Below the pieces are notes generated by a model. The model did not search any database, was not told the origin of the DNA, and saw only the letters and a program-made list of their open reading frames with translations. A DNA stretch of 64,000 nt from Virgisporangium ochraceum (GTDB lineage Bacteria; Actinomycetota; Actinomycetes; Mycobacteriales; Micromonosporaceae), in contig NZ_BOPH01000068.1 of NCBI RefSeq assembly GCF_016863655.1, positions 1-64,000 of the forward strand, in the 5' to 3' direction. Position 1 is the first letter of the stretch, and each line of letters starts with the position of its first letter. Of the stretch, positions 1 to 13,073 are shown one piece after another. The position numbers and the translations under genes were made by a program.

Positions 1-60
1 CCCCGCGAGCCCCGACCCCGCGAGCCCCGACCCCGCGAGCCCCGACCCCGCGAGCCCCGA
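1..60 (+). repeat. Four perfect 15-bp tandem repeats encoding PASPD
   Basis: The first 60 bases are four identical copies of CCCCGCGAGCCCCGA. In the frame of the downstream coding sequence each copy encodes Pro-Ala-Ser-Pro-Asp. The unit length is a multiple of three, so copy-number change would lengthen or shorten the protein without a frameshift. The array touches the window edge, so the true copy number is unknown. Confidence 0.9.
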
Positions 61-277
61 CCCGGCCAGCCTGACCCCGGTCGGCCGCCGCTGGACCCGC
101 CTGCGGGTGCTCGCCACCGAGCGCGGCGGCCCCGACGACACGGAGGGCGTGGTGGAGTTCCGGGCGCACTTCCGCGACCGCGGCGAGCCGGGCACGCTCA
201 CCGAGCGCAGCCGGTTCACGAAGGTCGACGGCGCGTGGACCTACGTGGACGGCGACGTGTCCTCCCAGTCGAGCTGA
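2..277 (+). CDS. YchJ-like (UPF0225, NTF2-fold) protein, 3' end only
   Basis: This frame enters from the left edge with no start codon in view and stops at TGA 275-277. After four PASPD repeats it reads PASLTPVGRRWTRLRV and then a conserved block including GVVEFRAHF, GEPGTLTERSRF and GAWTYVDGDV. That pattern (EFRAHF, then H/LTERSRF, then WxYVDG) is typical of the C-terminal NTF2-like half of YchJ/UPF0225 proteins, which often carry an N-terminal SEC-C zinc motif. The molecular function of the family is not established. The Pro/Ala/Ser/Asp repeats lie where a linker to the upstream part would be and are not a family feature. The 3' end overlaps the convergent gene that stops at 241 by 37 bases. 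Confidence 0.7.
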   Translation, partial: PASPDPASPDPASPDPASPDPASLTPVGRRWTRLRVLATERGGPDDTEGVVEFRAHFRDRGEPGTLTERSRFTKVDGAWTYVDGDVSSQSS

Positions 278-627
278 CCCGCGGGGATCCCCTCCTTCCG
301 TCCGTACTCCCTGGCCTCGTCGCGACCGGCGGGGTCGCCGTGGCGGTAGCGGAAGACCCGGCCCGGGTAGACGACCACGTGGTCGTCGCCGGCCCGGAAG
401 TCGGCGTACCAGCCCTGGTCGGCGGCCAGGGCACCGGACAGGCCCTCGACCAGCGCGTCGTACGCGTCGTCGGGCGCCTCGAAGTCGAGCAGCGTCCAGA
501 CCTCCGGCTGGAACGACGCCGTCGAGGACGAGACGTCCTGCCTGCTGACCCACGTGGCGACCAGGCCGGGGATCCGCAGCTCGCTGCCGACCCGCAGGCT
601 CTCGAGGATGATCCTTCCCGTCAGCAT
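241..627 (-). CDS. Conserved hypothetical protein, 128 aa
   Basis: Soluble protein of 128 residues beginning MLTGRIILESLRVGSELRI and ending QLDWEDTSPST. I do not know a function. It contains conserved-looking segments such as PEVWTLLDFEA and VVVYPGRVFRYRHGD and has no membrane segment or signal peptide; I recall similar small hypothetical proteins in actinobacteria. The ATG at 627 is chosen because the homology-like sequence starts there. The frame stays open further upstream only as antisense of the GH12 gene. There is no clear Shine-Dalgarno sequence. It converges on the YchJ-like gene and overlaps it by 37 bases. Confidence 0.7.
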   Translation of the reverse strand: MLTGRIILESLRVGSELRIPGLVATWVSRQDVSSSTASFQPEVWTLLDFEAPDDAYDALVEGLSGALAADQGWYADFRAGDDHVVVYPGRVFRYRHGDPAGRDEAREYGRKEGIPAGQLDWEDTSPST

Positions 628-657
628 GGGTCGATCGTGGCACCGGGGTACGACAGA

Positions 658-686
658 AACCCGGGCCCCACGGCGGGGCCCGGGTT
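658..686. terminator. Strong hairpin terminator (12-bp perfect stem)
   Basis: AACCCGGGCCCC at 658-669 pairs perfectly with GGGGCCCGGGTT at 675-686 around a 5-nt loop. It lies 7 bases beyond the stop of the GH12 gene (minus strand) and upstream of the 128-aa gene, so it most likely ends the cellulase transcript. There is no T-tract, which is usual in actinobacteria. Confidence 0.8.
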
Positions 687-692
687 CCGGTT

Positions 693-2075
693 CTACGGGC
701 TGGTGCAGGTTACCGACGGGTTCGGTGCGGTGCCGGTGCCGATGAAGCCGTACGTCGCGGTGGCGCCCGCGCCGAGGTTGCCGTTGTAGGCCTCGTTGCG
801 GACGGTGACGGTCGAGCCGGAGACCGACGAGCGGCCGTCCCAGACCTGGCCGATGCTCGAGCCGCCGGGCAGCGACCACGTGGTGGTCCAGCCGTTCAGC
901 GTCGAGGTGCCGTTGTTGCGCACGGTCACCTCACCCTGGAACCCGCCGCTCCAGGAGTTGGTCGTGCGGTAGGTCGCGGTGCACGCGCCGGTACCGGGGT
1001 TGCCGCCGCCGGACGACGTGGTGACCGTGCGGCCCGCCGACGCCGACGACGTGTTCCCCGCCGCGTCACGGGCCCGCACGCTGAACGTGTAGGTCGTCGA
1101 CGCGGAGAGCCCGGTGGCCGTGAACGACGTCCCGCTGGTGGTGCCCACCACGGTCGGCGAGCCGCCGCCGGTCGAGCGCAGCACCTCGTACCCGGTGACG
1201 CCGACGTTGTCGGTCGACCCGCTCCACGAGAGGTTCACGCTGGACGAGGTCACGTTCGACGCGCTGGGCTGGCCCGGCGTGCTCGGCGCCTGGGTGTCGC
1301 CGCCCGGGTTGCCGCCGCCGTTGACGCTCGCCGAGAACGAGTTCACCGCGAGCCCGGCGCCCCCGACCCACGGCTCGAAGCCGGCCTGGATGCTGGTCAG
1401 GTACCAGGAGTTGGTGATCGCCCCGCGGTTGCGTACGTCGTTGATGAAGTCGAGCACGCTGAAGCTCCAACTGCTGATCGGCGACGGCGCCACGTAGGAG
1501 ACGACCTCCCAGCCGATGTTGCCGCGCCAGACCTCCCACGTGCGGCCACCGATCGTGGCGGTGCCCACCCGCGATCCGATCGGCTGGATCGAGCCCTGCC
1601 GGTTGAACCAGATCATGATCTCCGCGCCGTTCTGGCCGTCGGTGCGCGGCTGCGGGTCGAGCCAGATGTCGTACGAGGCGTTGTAGGTGGCGTTGTTGAC
1701 GTACGTGTAGCTGATGCTGCTGGTCGCGCTGCTGATCCGGCTGACCTGGATCGGCAGGTTGCTCCCGGACGTGCAGTTCGTGTAGTGGCAGCCCAGGAAG
1801 ACCGACGGGTACGAGGCGGGTGCACCGTTGGTCGGGTTGTTGTGGTTGGCCTGCGTGATGGTGAAGCCGTTGGACGTCACGTCGATGCACTGCGTGGTGC
1901 TGGCGCCCCAGCGGTTGTTCTGCACGACGTATCGGCCGTTCTGGATGGTGCGCGACGCGTACTGGTCGCAGATCACCTCGGCGTTGGCGGCGGGGGCGGC
2001 CGCGACCACGGCGATGGCCGACGAGGCGAGGACGATTCCGGTCGCTGCTAACGCCCGCAGCGTTGACCTGATCAT
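693..2075 (-). CDS. Secreted GH12 endo-beta-glucanase with FN3 and CBM2
   Basis: A 460-residue exported cellulase. Residues 1-33 form a Sec signal peptide (MIRSTLRAL..., cleavage after AANA). Residues 34-255 are a GH12 beta-jelly roll that hydrolyses beta-1,4-glucan or xyloglucan with retention; the nucleophile glutamate is in EIMIWF (about residue 151) and the acid/base glutamate in GFEPW (about 232). A Gly/Asn/Pro linker leads to a fibronectin type III domain (about 262-350), a second linker and a C-terminal CBM2 cellulose-binding domain (about 363-460) with the Trp residues expected. Start: ATG 2075, with AAAGGAG upstream. It is the last of three minus-strand cellulase genes. A 150-bp gap separates it from the GH3 gene and no second CebR box is visible there, so co-transcription from the GH9 promoter is possible but not shown. 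Confidence 0.93.
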   Translation of the reverse strand: MIRSTLRALAATGIVLASSAIAVVAAAPAANAEVICDQYASRTIQNGRYVVQNNRWGASTTQCIDVTSNGFTITQANHNNPTNGAPASYPSVFLGCHYTNCTSGSNLPIQVSRISSATSSISYTYVNNATYNASYDIWLDPQPRTDGQNGAEIMIWFNRQGSIQPIGSRVGTATIGGRTWEVWRGNIGWEVVSYVAPSPISSWSFSVLDFINDVRNRGAITNSWYLTSIQAGFEPWVGGAGLAVNSFSASVNGGGNPGGDTQAPSTPGQPSASNVTSSSVNLSWSGSTDNVGVTGYEVLRSTGGGSPTVVGTTSGTSFTATGLSASTTYTFSVRARDAAGNTSSASAGRTVTTSSGGGNPGTGACTATYRTTNSWSGGFQGEVTVRNNGTSTLNGWTTTWSLPGGSSIGQVWDGRSSVSGSTVTVRNEAYNGNLGAGATATYGFIGTGTAPNPSVTCTSP

Positions 2076-2225
2076 CGAGGCTCCTTTGGGGTGTTTGGGG
2101 GTATGTGCAGCCGGGCCGGTGGGCCCGACGTTCGGGGGGCGCACGACCCGGGCGGTGGCGCGCGCCCCGGGCCGAGGCGCGCGGGGGTGTGCCACCTGCC
2201 CGGGTGGCGCTCGTCGTACGGCCGG

Positions 2226-6991
<4,766 letters not shown>

Positions 6992-7699
6992 CTACCTCCG
7001 CCGGTCTACCTCCGCCGGGAGCCGCCGGCGGTCACCTCCGACGGCCGCCGCGCCGGCGAGCAGGCCCACTCCGGCCGCCGCGATCAGCCGCGCGCCGGTG
7101 GTGTGCGGGAGGAACGCCGCCGGCAGGAACGGCGTCACGGCCGCGGCCGGTACGGCGACGGCGCCGGCCACGGTCCAGAACAGCGCGGGCCGACGCCGCA
7201 CCGCCGGCGACGGACCGTGCCACCGGCGGACCAGCCCCCGCCGCCCGATGCTCTGACCCGCGACGACCACCGCGACCACCCCGGCAGCGTGGAACACGTA
7301 CTCGCCAGCGGTGACGCCCTGTTCCACCTCGTCGAGCGCGACGTGGCTGGCCGCGCCGATCAGCGCCGACGCGACGGTGACCCACCAGCGGTGGCGCGCC
7401 CTACCGATCGCGCCGTAGTCGCGCAGCGCGAACGATCCACCGGCGGGCAGGTGCGCCGCGACCGCCGGCGCCGCCCGCCTCACCAGCCAGGCGCCGGCCA
7501 GGGTCAGCGGCAGGCACCAGCCGAGCAGGCCCAGCGGCTCGTGGGAGAACGGCCACACCGGCAGGCCGGAGCCGTCGAGCACGTACGCGGCGTCGGGCGC
7601 CATCGAGCCGAGTACGAGCGCGACCCCGTCGAACCAGCGCGGCCGCCAGATCTTGAGTGGAAGAACGGCGACGGGATGGGTCGGAAACGTCGATGGCAC
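6992..7699 (-). CDS. DUF4184 family multi-pass membrane protein
   Basis: A 235-residue protein starting MPSTFPTHPVAVLPL, with the DUF4184 hallmarks: THPVAVLPL at the N-terminus, VLGSMAPDAAYVL (residues about 30-42) and SHVALDEVEQG (about 118-128), among five or six hydrophobic segments. The conserved His/Asp residues resemble those of membrane-bound metal hydrolases, but no activity is established for the family. Start: GTG 7699; no strong Shine-Dalgarno is seen. The basic tail (GGDRRRLPAEVDRRR) is encoded by the 14-bp tandem repeat and is probably not conserved. Divergent from the ABC transporter operon, from which it is separated by a hairpin-rich region. Confidence 0.85.
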   Translation of the reverse strand: MPSTFPTHPVAVLPLKIWRPRWFDGVALVLGSMAPDAAYVLDGSGLPVWPFSHEPLGLLGWCLPLTLAGAWLVRRAAPAVAAHLPAGGSFALRDYGAIGRARHRWWVTVASALIGAASHVALDEVEQGVTAGEYVFHAAGVVAVVVAGQSIGRRGLVRRWHGPSPAVRRRPALFWTVAGAVAVPAAAVTPFLPAAFLPHTTGARLIAAAGVGLLAGAAAVGGDRRRLPAEVDRRR

Positions 7700-7742
7700 A
7701 GTTCTACACGCTATTGACGGCTTGTGGAGATGGGGTGAGCCT

Positions 7743-7797
7743 TCCGTGGAAGGTGCGGATTACCGCACCCTCCACGGATGGTGCGGATTACCGCACC
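7743..7797. promoter_or_regulatory. Paired 18-bp palindromes, first within a 36-nt hairpin
   Basis: GGTGCGGATTACCGCACC occurs twice, at 7752-7769 and 7780-7797, 28 bp apart centre to centre. The first copy is extended by TCCGTGGA/TCCACGGA, giving a 16-bp inverted repeat with one mismatch and a 4-nt loop at 7743-7778. It lies in the divergent region upstream of the ABC-transporter/two-component operon (start 7854). It could be a double operator, for example for autoregulation by the response regulator of the operon, or a leader hairpin. Confidence 0.75.
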
Positions 7798-7853
7798 TTC
7801 GCGGGTGGGCTGGCCCGGTCGACCACACCCGCCGTGCCGACGAGGCTGGACCC

Positions 7854-8594
7854 GTGACCGAAGACGTGTTGACCATGGAACTGGTGGGCCGGCGGTACTT
7901 CTCCGACGGGCCGTGGGCGCTGCGTGACGTCTCCCTGCGGGTGCCCGCGGGCACGTTCGCCGCGGTGATGGGCGCCACGGGGTCCGGGAAGAGCACACTG
8001 CTGCACTGCGCCGCCGGGCTCGACCGGCCGACCACCGGTGTGGTGACGCTCGCGGGGCGGACCATCACCCGCATGCGCGAGGCGTCGCTCACCCGGCTCC
8101 GGCGTGACCGGGTGGGTTTCGTGTTCCAGTCCTACAACCTGCTGTCCGAGCTCACCGTGCGGCAGAACGCGTTGCTGCCGGGCCGGCTCGGCGGTAGGCG
8201 GGTCCGGGGTGCCGACCTCGAACGGGTGCTCACGGAGGTCGGGCTCGCCGGTGCGGCCGACCGGCGGGTCGGCGAGCTGTCGGGCGGCCAGCAGCAGCGG
8301 GTCGCGGTGGCGCGGGCGCTGGTCACGCGTCCCGCGGTGGTCTTCGCCGACGAGCCGACCGGTGCTCTCGACCCCACCACCGGTGGGCGGATCCTGGGGC
8401 TGCTGCGCGACGCGGTCGACCGGCTCGGGGTCACGGTCGTGATGGTCACGCACGATCCGACGGCGGCGCAGGTCAGCGACCGGCTGCTGCTGTTACGCGA
8501 CGGCCGGTTGGTGGCCGACGCGCCCACGCCCGACGCGGCGACGATCGCGAGCCGGTTGGCGGCGGTGTCCGGTGCGGTGGCGGTCCCGCGATGA
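7854..8594 (+). CDS. ABC transporter ATP-binding protein (MacB/LolD type)
   Basis: A 246-residue ATPase for the permease encoded next. Walker A is GATGSGKST, the Q-loop lies in FVFQSYNLL, the signature is LSGGQQQRVAVARAL, Walker B plus catalytic Glu is VVFADEPTGALD, and the switch His is in VTHDP. The family powers FtsX/MacB-type permeases in antibiotic or peptide efflux and lipid handling. Start: GTG 7854, with GAGG 9 bases upstream; ATG 7875 is an in-frame alternative. It overlaps the permease by ATGA at 8591. The operon with a dedicated sensor kinase and regulator is a layout common for bacitracin- or lantibiotic-type resistance modules. Confidence 0.93.
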   Translation: MTEDVLTMELVGRRYFSDGPWALRDVSLRVPAGTFAAVMGATGSGKSTLLHCAAGLDRPTTGVVTLAGRTITRMREASLTRLRRDRVGFVFQSYNLLSELTVRQNALLPGRLGGRRVRGADLERVLTEVGLAGAADRRVGELSGGQQQRVAVARALVTRPAVVFADEPTGALDPTTGGRILGLLRDAVDRLGVTVVMVTHDPTAAQVSDRLLLLRDGRLVADAPTPDAATIASRLAAVSGAVAVPR

Positions 8595-9940
8595 GGTCGG
8601 GGCTCACGTGGCAGGCGCTGCGCAGGCACCGGTGGGGGTTCGCCGGGCCGTTCGCCACGCAGTGCGTGGCGGCCGCCGTCATGACGGCGATGATCACCAC
8701 CGGGATGTCGATGTCGGCGGCGACGCTGTCGGCAGCCGAGCGTCGCGCGCTCGACGAGAGCGGCATGACCGACGCCGCGGCCGCCTTCACCGGTACCTCG
8801 ATCTACCTGTCGATCCTGATGGTCGGTGTCACGATGACGGCGGCGATCGCCCGCCAGGCCCGCGACATCGCGCTGCTGCGGGCGGTCGGTGCGACGCCGG
8901 GACGGATCCGCAGGTCGGTCGCGCGGCAGGCGGCACTGACCGCGGTTCCGGCGGCCACGCTCGGATACGGACTCGGCCTGATCTTCGGCCGGGTGTGGCT
9001 GACCCAGTTGGCCGGCCACGACGTGGTACCGGGCGGGATCAGGTACCAGCCGCTGCTGTGGGTGCTGCCGGTGGTGATCGGTATCGAGGTCGTCACGTCG
9101 GTGGTGGGTGCGCTGGTGTCGGCGGTCCGGCCCTCGCGGGTCCGGCCGGCGACCGCGCTCACCGAGACGGCCACGCGACGTCCCGCCGGGGGCGCGGTGC
9201 GGACGATCGCGGGCGTGGTGCTGCTCGTCGGCGGGGTGGTGCTGTCGGCGGCCCTCACCAGGGTCGACGCCGAGCAGGCGGATGCCGGGGGGCTGTTCGT
9301 GATCCTGGGTATGTCGGTCGGGGTCGGGCTGCTGGGTCCGGTCCTGCTGCGGGTCACGGCCCGGGTGGCCCGGCCGGTGCTCCGGCTGGTTGGCGACTCC
9401 GGTGTGCTCGCGGCCGACGCCCTGGTCGCCCGGTCACGGGCGTTGTCGACGGCGTTGATTCCACTGGTGCTGGCGGGCAGCTTCGCCGGGGTGAAGGTCG
9501 GGGTGTACGGGACCGTCGAGCATGCGACCGGTGTCCGTCCGCCGTCCGCCGACCTGTGGCTCGAGTACTCGGGTACGGCGATCTTCGTCGCGTTCGCGGT
9601 CATCGGCGCCATCAACACACTGTTGACCGTGAGCGTGGGGCGCGAGCGCGAACTGGCGGTGATGCGGCTGGCCGGGGCCACCAGGGCCCGCGTGCTGGCG
9701 GTGTGGGCCTGCGAAGCTGTGCTGGTGCTGGGAACAGTCGTCGTGCTGGCGGCCGGGGTCGCGCTGGCGACGCTGGTCCCGATGACGCACACCGCGTTCG
9801 ACAGCCTGCCGTTCGTGCCGCCGGTGCAGCTGGCGCTGATGGTTCTCGCTGGTGCGGCGGTGGTGGGGGCTGGCACGGTCCTGCCGGCGGCGGTGCTCGT
9901 CCGGAAGCCGCCGATCGCGTCGGTGCGGGTCTCGATGTGA
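8591..9940 (+). CDS. FtsX-like ABC transporter permease
   Basis: A 449-residue membrane protein with an N-terminal membrane segment (GPFATQCVAAAVMTAMI) and an extracytoplasmic stretch, then helices at about 75-95, 125-145 and 155-185. A second FtsX-like half with helices at about 315-335, 360-390 and 400-440 follows. Both halves carry the typical RDIALLRAVGATPGRI and ERELAVMRLAGATRARV blocks that contact the ATPase. Start overlaps the ATPase stop (ATGA). It probably functions as a dimer with the preceding ATPase to export or release a membrane-associated substrate; the substrate is unknown. Confidence 0.9.
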   Translation: MRSGLTWQALRRHRWGFAGPFATQCVAAAVMTAMITTGMSMSAATLSAAERRALDESGMTDAAAAFTGTSIYLSILMVGVTMTAAIARQARDIALLRAVGATPGRIRRSVARQAALTAVPAATLGYGLGLIFGRVWLTQLAGHDVVPGGIRYQPLLWVLPVVIGIEVVTSVVGALVSAVRPSRVRPATALTETATRRPAGGAVRTIAGVVLLVGGVVLSAALTRVDAEQADAGGLFVILGMSVGVGLLGPVLLRVTARVARPVLRLVGDSGVLAADALVARSRALSTALIPLVLAGSFAGVKVGVYGTVEHATGVRPPSADLWLEYSGTAIFVAFAVIGAINTLLTVSVGRERELAVMRLAGATRARVLAVWACEAVLVLGTVVVLAAGVALATLVPMTHTAFDSLPFVPPVQLALMVLAGAAVVGAGTVLPAAVLVRKPPIASVRVSM

Positions 9941-11469
9941 GCGCCGCGGAGGGTCCCGCGGCCGTGGGCCCGGACGGTGGTGCGGGAAGCGCGGGCGCGG
10001 CGTCGGGCGGTGCGGACCTCCGGGCGGGCATGGCGCCGCGTAGGGCCGGCCTTCGCGCGGGCGCGGTGCGGGGCGGCGCCGGGCCCGACGTCGGCGTGGG
10101 TCCGGAACGGGGTGCGGTCGCGACCGTCGCCCGTGGGCTGGCCGTGTTCGTCCGGGCGCCGGTCGCGGGGGAGACGTGGCGGGAGGTGGGATACACGCTC
10201 GTCACGACGGTCATGGCCGTGCCGGCGTTTCTGCTCGCGCTGGCCGGGCTGGTGGCCGGTGCGCTGTCGCTCATGGTGGTCGGCCTGCCGGTGCTGGTCG
10301 CGGTCCTGGCCGGGGGCCGGTTGGCGGTGCGGTACTTCCGCGCGCCGGCGCGGGTGCTGCTGGGTCGGTCGTGGGCGGGTCCGGTACGGCTGGGCGGGCA
10401 GGGGCCGGTGCGGAAGGCGCGCGCGTTGCTCGTCGATGGTCGGGCCTGGCGGGCGCTGGTCTACTGCTTCCTGCGTCTGCCACTCGCGGCAACCACCGCG
10501 TACGTCACGGTGGCGGCGTTGGTGGTCGGGGTGGTCAGCCTCACCTGTCCGGTGTGGTCGCCGTTCGTCCCGACCGAGCTCGACAACTGGTCGGAGAGCT
10601 CGACCGTCGCCACGGGCGGCGTGATCGTGCTGCTGGTGTTCCCGTGGCCGCTGCGGCTGTCGACGCTGCTCGACCGGTTCCTCGTCGACACGCTGCTGGC
10701 GCCGGGACCGGCCGCGCAGCGGATCGCGCGGTTGGAGTCCGGACGGGCGGCGCTCACGGCCGATGCCGCCACGACGCTGCGCCGGCTGGAACGGGACCTT
10801 CACGACGGCACGCAGGCGCGGCTGGTGTCGCTCGGGATGGCGCTGTCGCGCATCGGGCGGCGGCTCGACCGGTTGCCCGACGACACCGACGGCATCGGCG
10901 AGCTGCGCGGCCTGGTCGGATCGGCGCGCGACAGCGTCACCGACGGGCTGGCCGAGCTGCGCGACATCGTGCGCGGAATCCATCCGCCCGCCCTCGACGA
11001 CGGGCTGGCCACGGCGCTGGCCACGCTGGCGGCCCGCAGCGGACTGCCGGTCGACGCCCGGGTCACGCTGGCCGAGCCGCCCGGCGACGCCGCGGCGGGC
11101 ACGCTCTACTTCGCCGCGGCGGAGCTGCTCGCGAACGCCGCCCGGCACGCCGACGCCGGGCGGGTGGTGCTGCGCCTGTCCGACGACGAGGGGTCGCTGC
11201 GACTGGTCGTCACCGATGACGGTCGCGGAGGCGCCGGCCGGCCCGTGAGCGCGGCCACGTCGGGTGCGGCGGCGCCCGGAGGTGGCGCCGGCCGGTCCGC
11301 GAACGCGGACGCGTCGGGTGCGGGTTCCGGCGGTGGCTCCGGTACGGGGCTCGCGGGGCTGGCCCGGCGTGCCGAGGCGCTCGACGGGTGGCTCGACGTC
11401 GTCAGTCCACCCGGCGGGCCGACCACCGTCACGATGACGTTGCCGCTCACGTCGGGGCCGGGAGGATGA
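9937..11469 (+). CDS. Sensor histidine kinase, PF13796 sensor type (NarL class)
   Basis: A 510-residue membrane kinase. After about 65 low-complexity residues, a PF13796-like sensor region has two pairs of hydrophobic helices (about 85-125 and 185-245). The dimerisation/phosphoacceptor helix follows with ERDLHDGTQARL (His at about 289), then an HATPase with the N box ELLANAARHADA (about 398) and a VTDDGRGG G box. A Gly/Ala/Ser-rich insertion with two GAGRS/GRPVS-like copies sits between G boxes, before GTGLAGLARRAEALDG. Start: GTG 9937 overlaps the permease stop (GTGA). GTG 9964 has a better ribosome site (GGAGGG, 10-base spacing) and is a real alternative. It presumably phosphorylates the regulator encoded next in response to the transporter or its substrate. 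Confidence 0.9.
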   Translation: MSAAEGPAAVGPDGGAGSAGAASGGADLRAGMAPRRAGLRAGAVRGGAGPDVGVGPERGAVATVARGLAVFVRAPVAGETWREVGYTLVTTVMAVPAFLLALAGLVAGALSLMVVGLPVLVAVLAGGRLAVRYFRAPARVLLGRSWAGPVRLGGQGPVRKARALLVDGRAWRALVYCFLRLPLAATTAYVTVAALVVGVVSLTCPVWSPFVPTELDNWSESSTVATGGVIVLLVFPWPLRLSTLLDRFLVDTLLAPGPAAQRIARLESGRAALTADAATTLRRLERDLHDGTQARLVSLGMALSRIGRRLDRLPDDTDGIGELRGLVGSARDSVTDGLAELRDIVRGIHPPALDDGLATALATLAARSGLPVDARVTLAEPPGDAAAGTLYFAAAELLANAARHADAGRVVLRLSDDEGSLRLVVTDDGRGGAGRPVSAATSGAAAPGGGAGRSANADASGAGSGGGSGTGLAGLARRAEALDGWLDVVSPPGGPTTVTMTLPLTSGPGG

Positions 11470-11474
11470 CCGCC

Positions 11475-12128
11475 ATGCGCACGGTCATCGCCGAAGACAA
11501 CCCGCTCATGCGTGACGGCATCGCGGCGCTGCTCACCGACCTCGAGATCCCGGTCGTCGCCACCGCGACCACCGCCGAGGAGCTGCATGCCGCCGTGGCC
11601 GAGTACCGGCCCGACGTGGCGATCGTCGACGTGCGGATGCCGCCGACCTTCACCGACGAGGGGGTTCGCGCGGCCACCGCCATCCGGCGGGCGCATCCGG
11701 GAACGGCGGTGCTGCTCTTCTCCCAGTGGGTCGAGACCACGTACGCCCGGCGGCTGCTGCGCGACAGCCCGGGCAGTGTCGGCTACCTGCTGAAGGACCG
11801 CATCGTCAGCACCGACGAGTTCGTCGACGCGCTGCGGCGGGTCGCCGCCGGGGGAACAGCGCTGGACCCCGAGGTGATCCGGCAGTTGCTGGCTGCTCCG
11901 CGGGCCGACGCCGGCCTCGCCCGGCTCACCGCCCGCGAGCGGCAGATCCTCGCACTGCTGGCCGAGGGGAGGTCGAATACGGCGATCGCCGGTCTTCTGG
12001 GGCTTGCCGGTCGCAGCGTCGAGAAGCACGTCACCGCGATCTTCACCAAGCTCGACCTCGCCCCGACCGGCACCGATCACCGGCGGGTTCTCGCGGTTCT
12101 CCGATATCTGGAGGCGACCAGGGCCTGA
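11475..12128 (+). CDS. LuxR/NarL-type response regulator
   Basis: A 217-residue regulator. The receiver domain (1-120) has the acidic pair in VIAEDNPLMRDG, the phosphoacceptor Asp in VAIVDVRMPP (about residue 52) and the conserved Lys in YLLKD. The LuxR-type helix-turn-helix (about 150-210) includes LTARERQILALLAEG and GRSVEKHVTAIFTKL. ATG 11475 is preferred because GGAGG at 11460-11464 is correctly spaced; ATG 11466, which overlaps the kinase stop (ATGA), would lie almost on the ribosome site. Last gene of the four-gene operon; it may bind the paired palindromes upstream of 7854. Confidence 0.93.
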   Translation: MRTVIAEDNPLMRDGIAALLTDLEIPVVATATTAEELHAAVAEYRPDVAIVDVRMPPTFTDEGVRAATAIRRAHPGTAVLLFSQWVETTYARRLLRDSPGSVGYLLKDRIVSTDEFVDALRRVAAGGTALDPEVIRQLLAAPRADAGLARLTARERQILALLAEGRSNTAIAGLLGLAGRSVEKHVTAIFTKLDLAPTGTDHRRVLAVLRYLEATRA

Positions 12129-12172
12129 ATCCGACAACCAGAGACCAGAACTGGAGGTGACCAGGGACCAAC

Positions 12173-13024
12173 TCAGAACAGGGTCAGCGGCTCGACCGGT
12201 TCCGGCTCGGGGAGTGGCTCGAGGTCGGGAACGCGTGTCCGGACGTCGGTGTGGAAACGGCGGGCCAGCACGGGCGCGTCGACGTTGTCGGGGGTGTGGA
12301 TGAAGATGGTGGGTGAGCGGCCCTCGCGGAGCCACGCCGCGACCGTGTCGGCCCAGAACTGCCAGCCTTCGGCGGTCCGCTCGGGGTCGTCGCGGCCGAG
12401 GTAGCGGACGATCGGCCGGTCGGTCAGTGGGACCGAGCGGCGGGGGACGCGCGGTTTGCGGGTCCAGGCCTCGCGTTCCATATCGGTGACCGGTGGCTCC
12501 GCGAAGAGGACCTCGGTGTCGAAGGGGACCCATTCGGCCGACGACGGGGCCAGGACCTCCTCGAGCCGGGTGGTCGCGTCCGGCTCGGTGAAGAACGCGG
12601 GATGCCGTACCTCGACCGCGTACCGGTGGTCGGCCGGCAACCGGCGCATGAAGCGGGCCAGCGTGGGCAGGTCGGCGGGTCCGAAGCTCGCGGGCAGCTG
12701 GATCCACACGGCGTGGGCGCGCGGCCCGAGCGGCTCGATCGCGTGGAGGAAGGCACGCATGTCGGGCGCCACGTCGACCAGGCAGCGGTCGTGGGTCACG
12801 GTTCTCGGGAGCTTCACCACGAACCGGAACGTGGGGTCGGTCTGCTTGGCCCAGGTCGCGACCGTGTCGCGGGCCGGTATCCCATAGAACGTCGTGTTGC
12901 CCTCGACCGCGTTGCACCAGCCGGCGTACGCGCGCAGCCGCTCGTGGGGTGGGAGCGGGTGTGCGACGAGGCGTCCCTGCCACGACTTGTGCGTCCATTG
13001 CGCACATCCCACGAAAAGCCGCAT
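12173..13024 (-). CDS. DUF72 (YecE-like) family protein
   Basis: A 283-residue TIM-barrel protein of the DUF72 family, function unproven. It has the N-terminal FVGCAQWTHKSWQG, VEGNTTFYGIP, FRFVVKLPRTVTHD and the downstream RHPAFF and YLGRDD blocks expected for the family. Start: ATG 13024, where family similarity begins (MRLFVGCAQW); the 27 upstream in-frame residues extend into the promoter of the divergent methyltransferase gene. The C-terminus ends in a Pro/Glu-rich tail (LEPLPEPEPVEPLTLF). Confidence 0.88.
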   Translation of the reverse strand: MRLFVGCAQWTHKSWQGRLVAHPLPPHERLRAYAGWCNAVEGNTTFYGIPARDTVATWAKQTDPTFRFVVKLPRTVTHDRCLVDVAPDMRAFLHAIEPLGPRAHAVWIQLPASFGPADLPTLARFMRRLPADHRYAVEVRHPAFFTEPDATTRLEEVLAPSSAEWVPFDTEVLFAEPPVTDMEREAWTRKPRVPRRSVPLTDRPIVRYLGRDDPERTAEGWQFWADTVAAWLREGRSPTIFIHTPDNVDAPVLARRFHTDVRTRVPDLEPLPEPEPVEPLTLF

Positions 13025-13073
13025 GGAGGGCAGGCTAACGCAGAGATAGAAAAGTGGACGTTCATTCATTATT

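Noticed and set aside
8803-11148. 781-aa minus-strand frame opposite the permease and sensor kinase
   Set aside because: Arg/Gln/Pro/Thr-rich shadow; both plus-strand genes have complete motifs and coupled starts.
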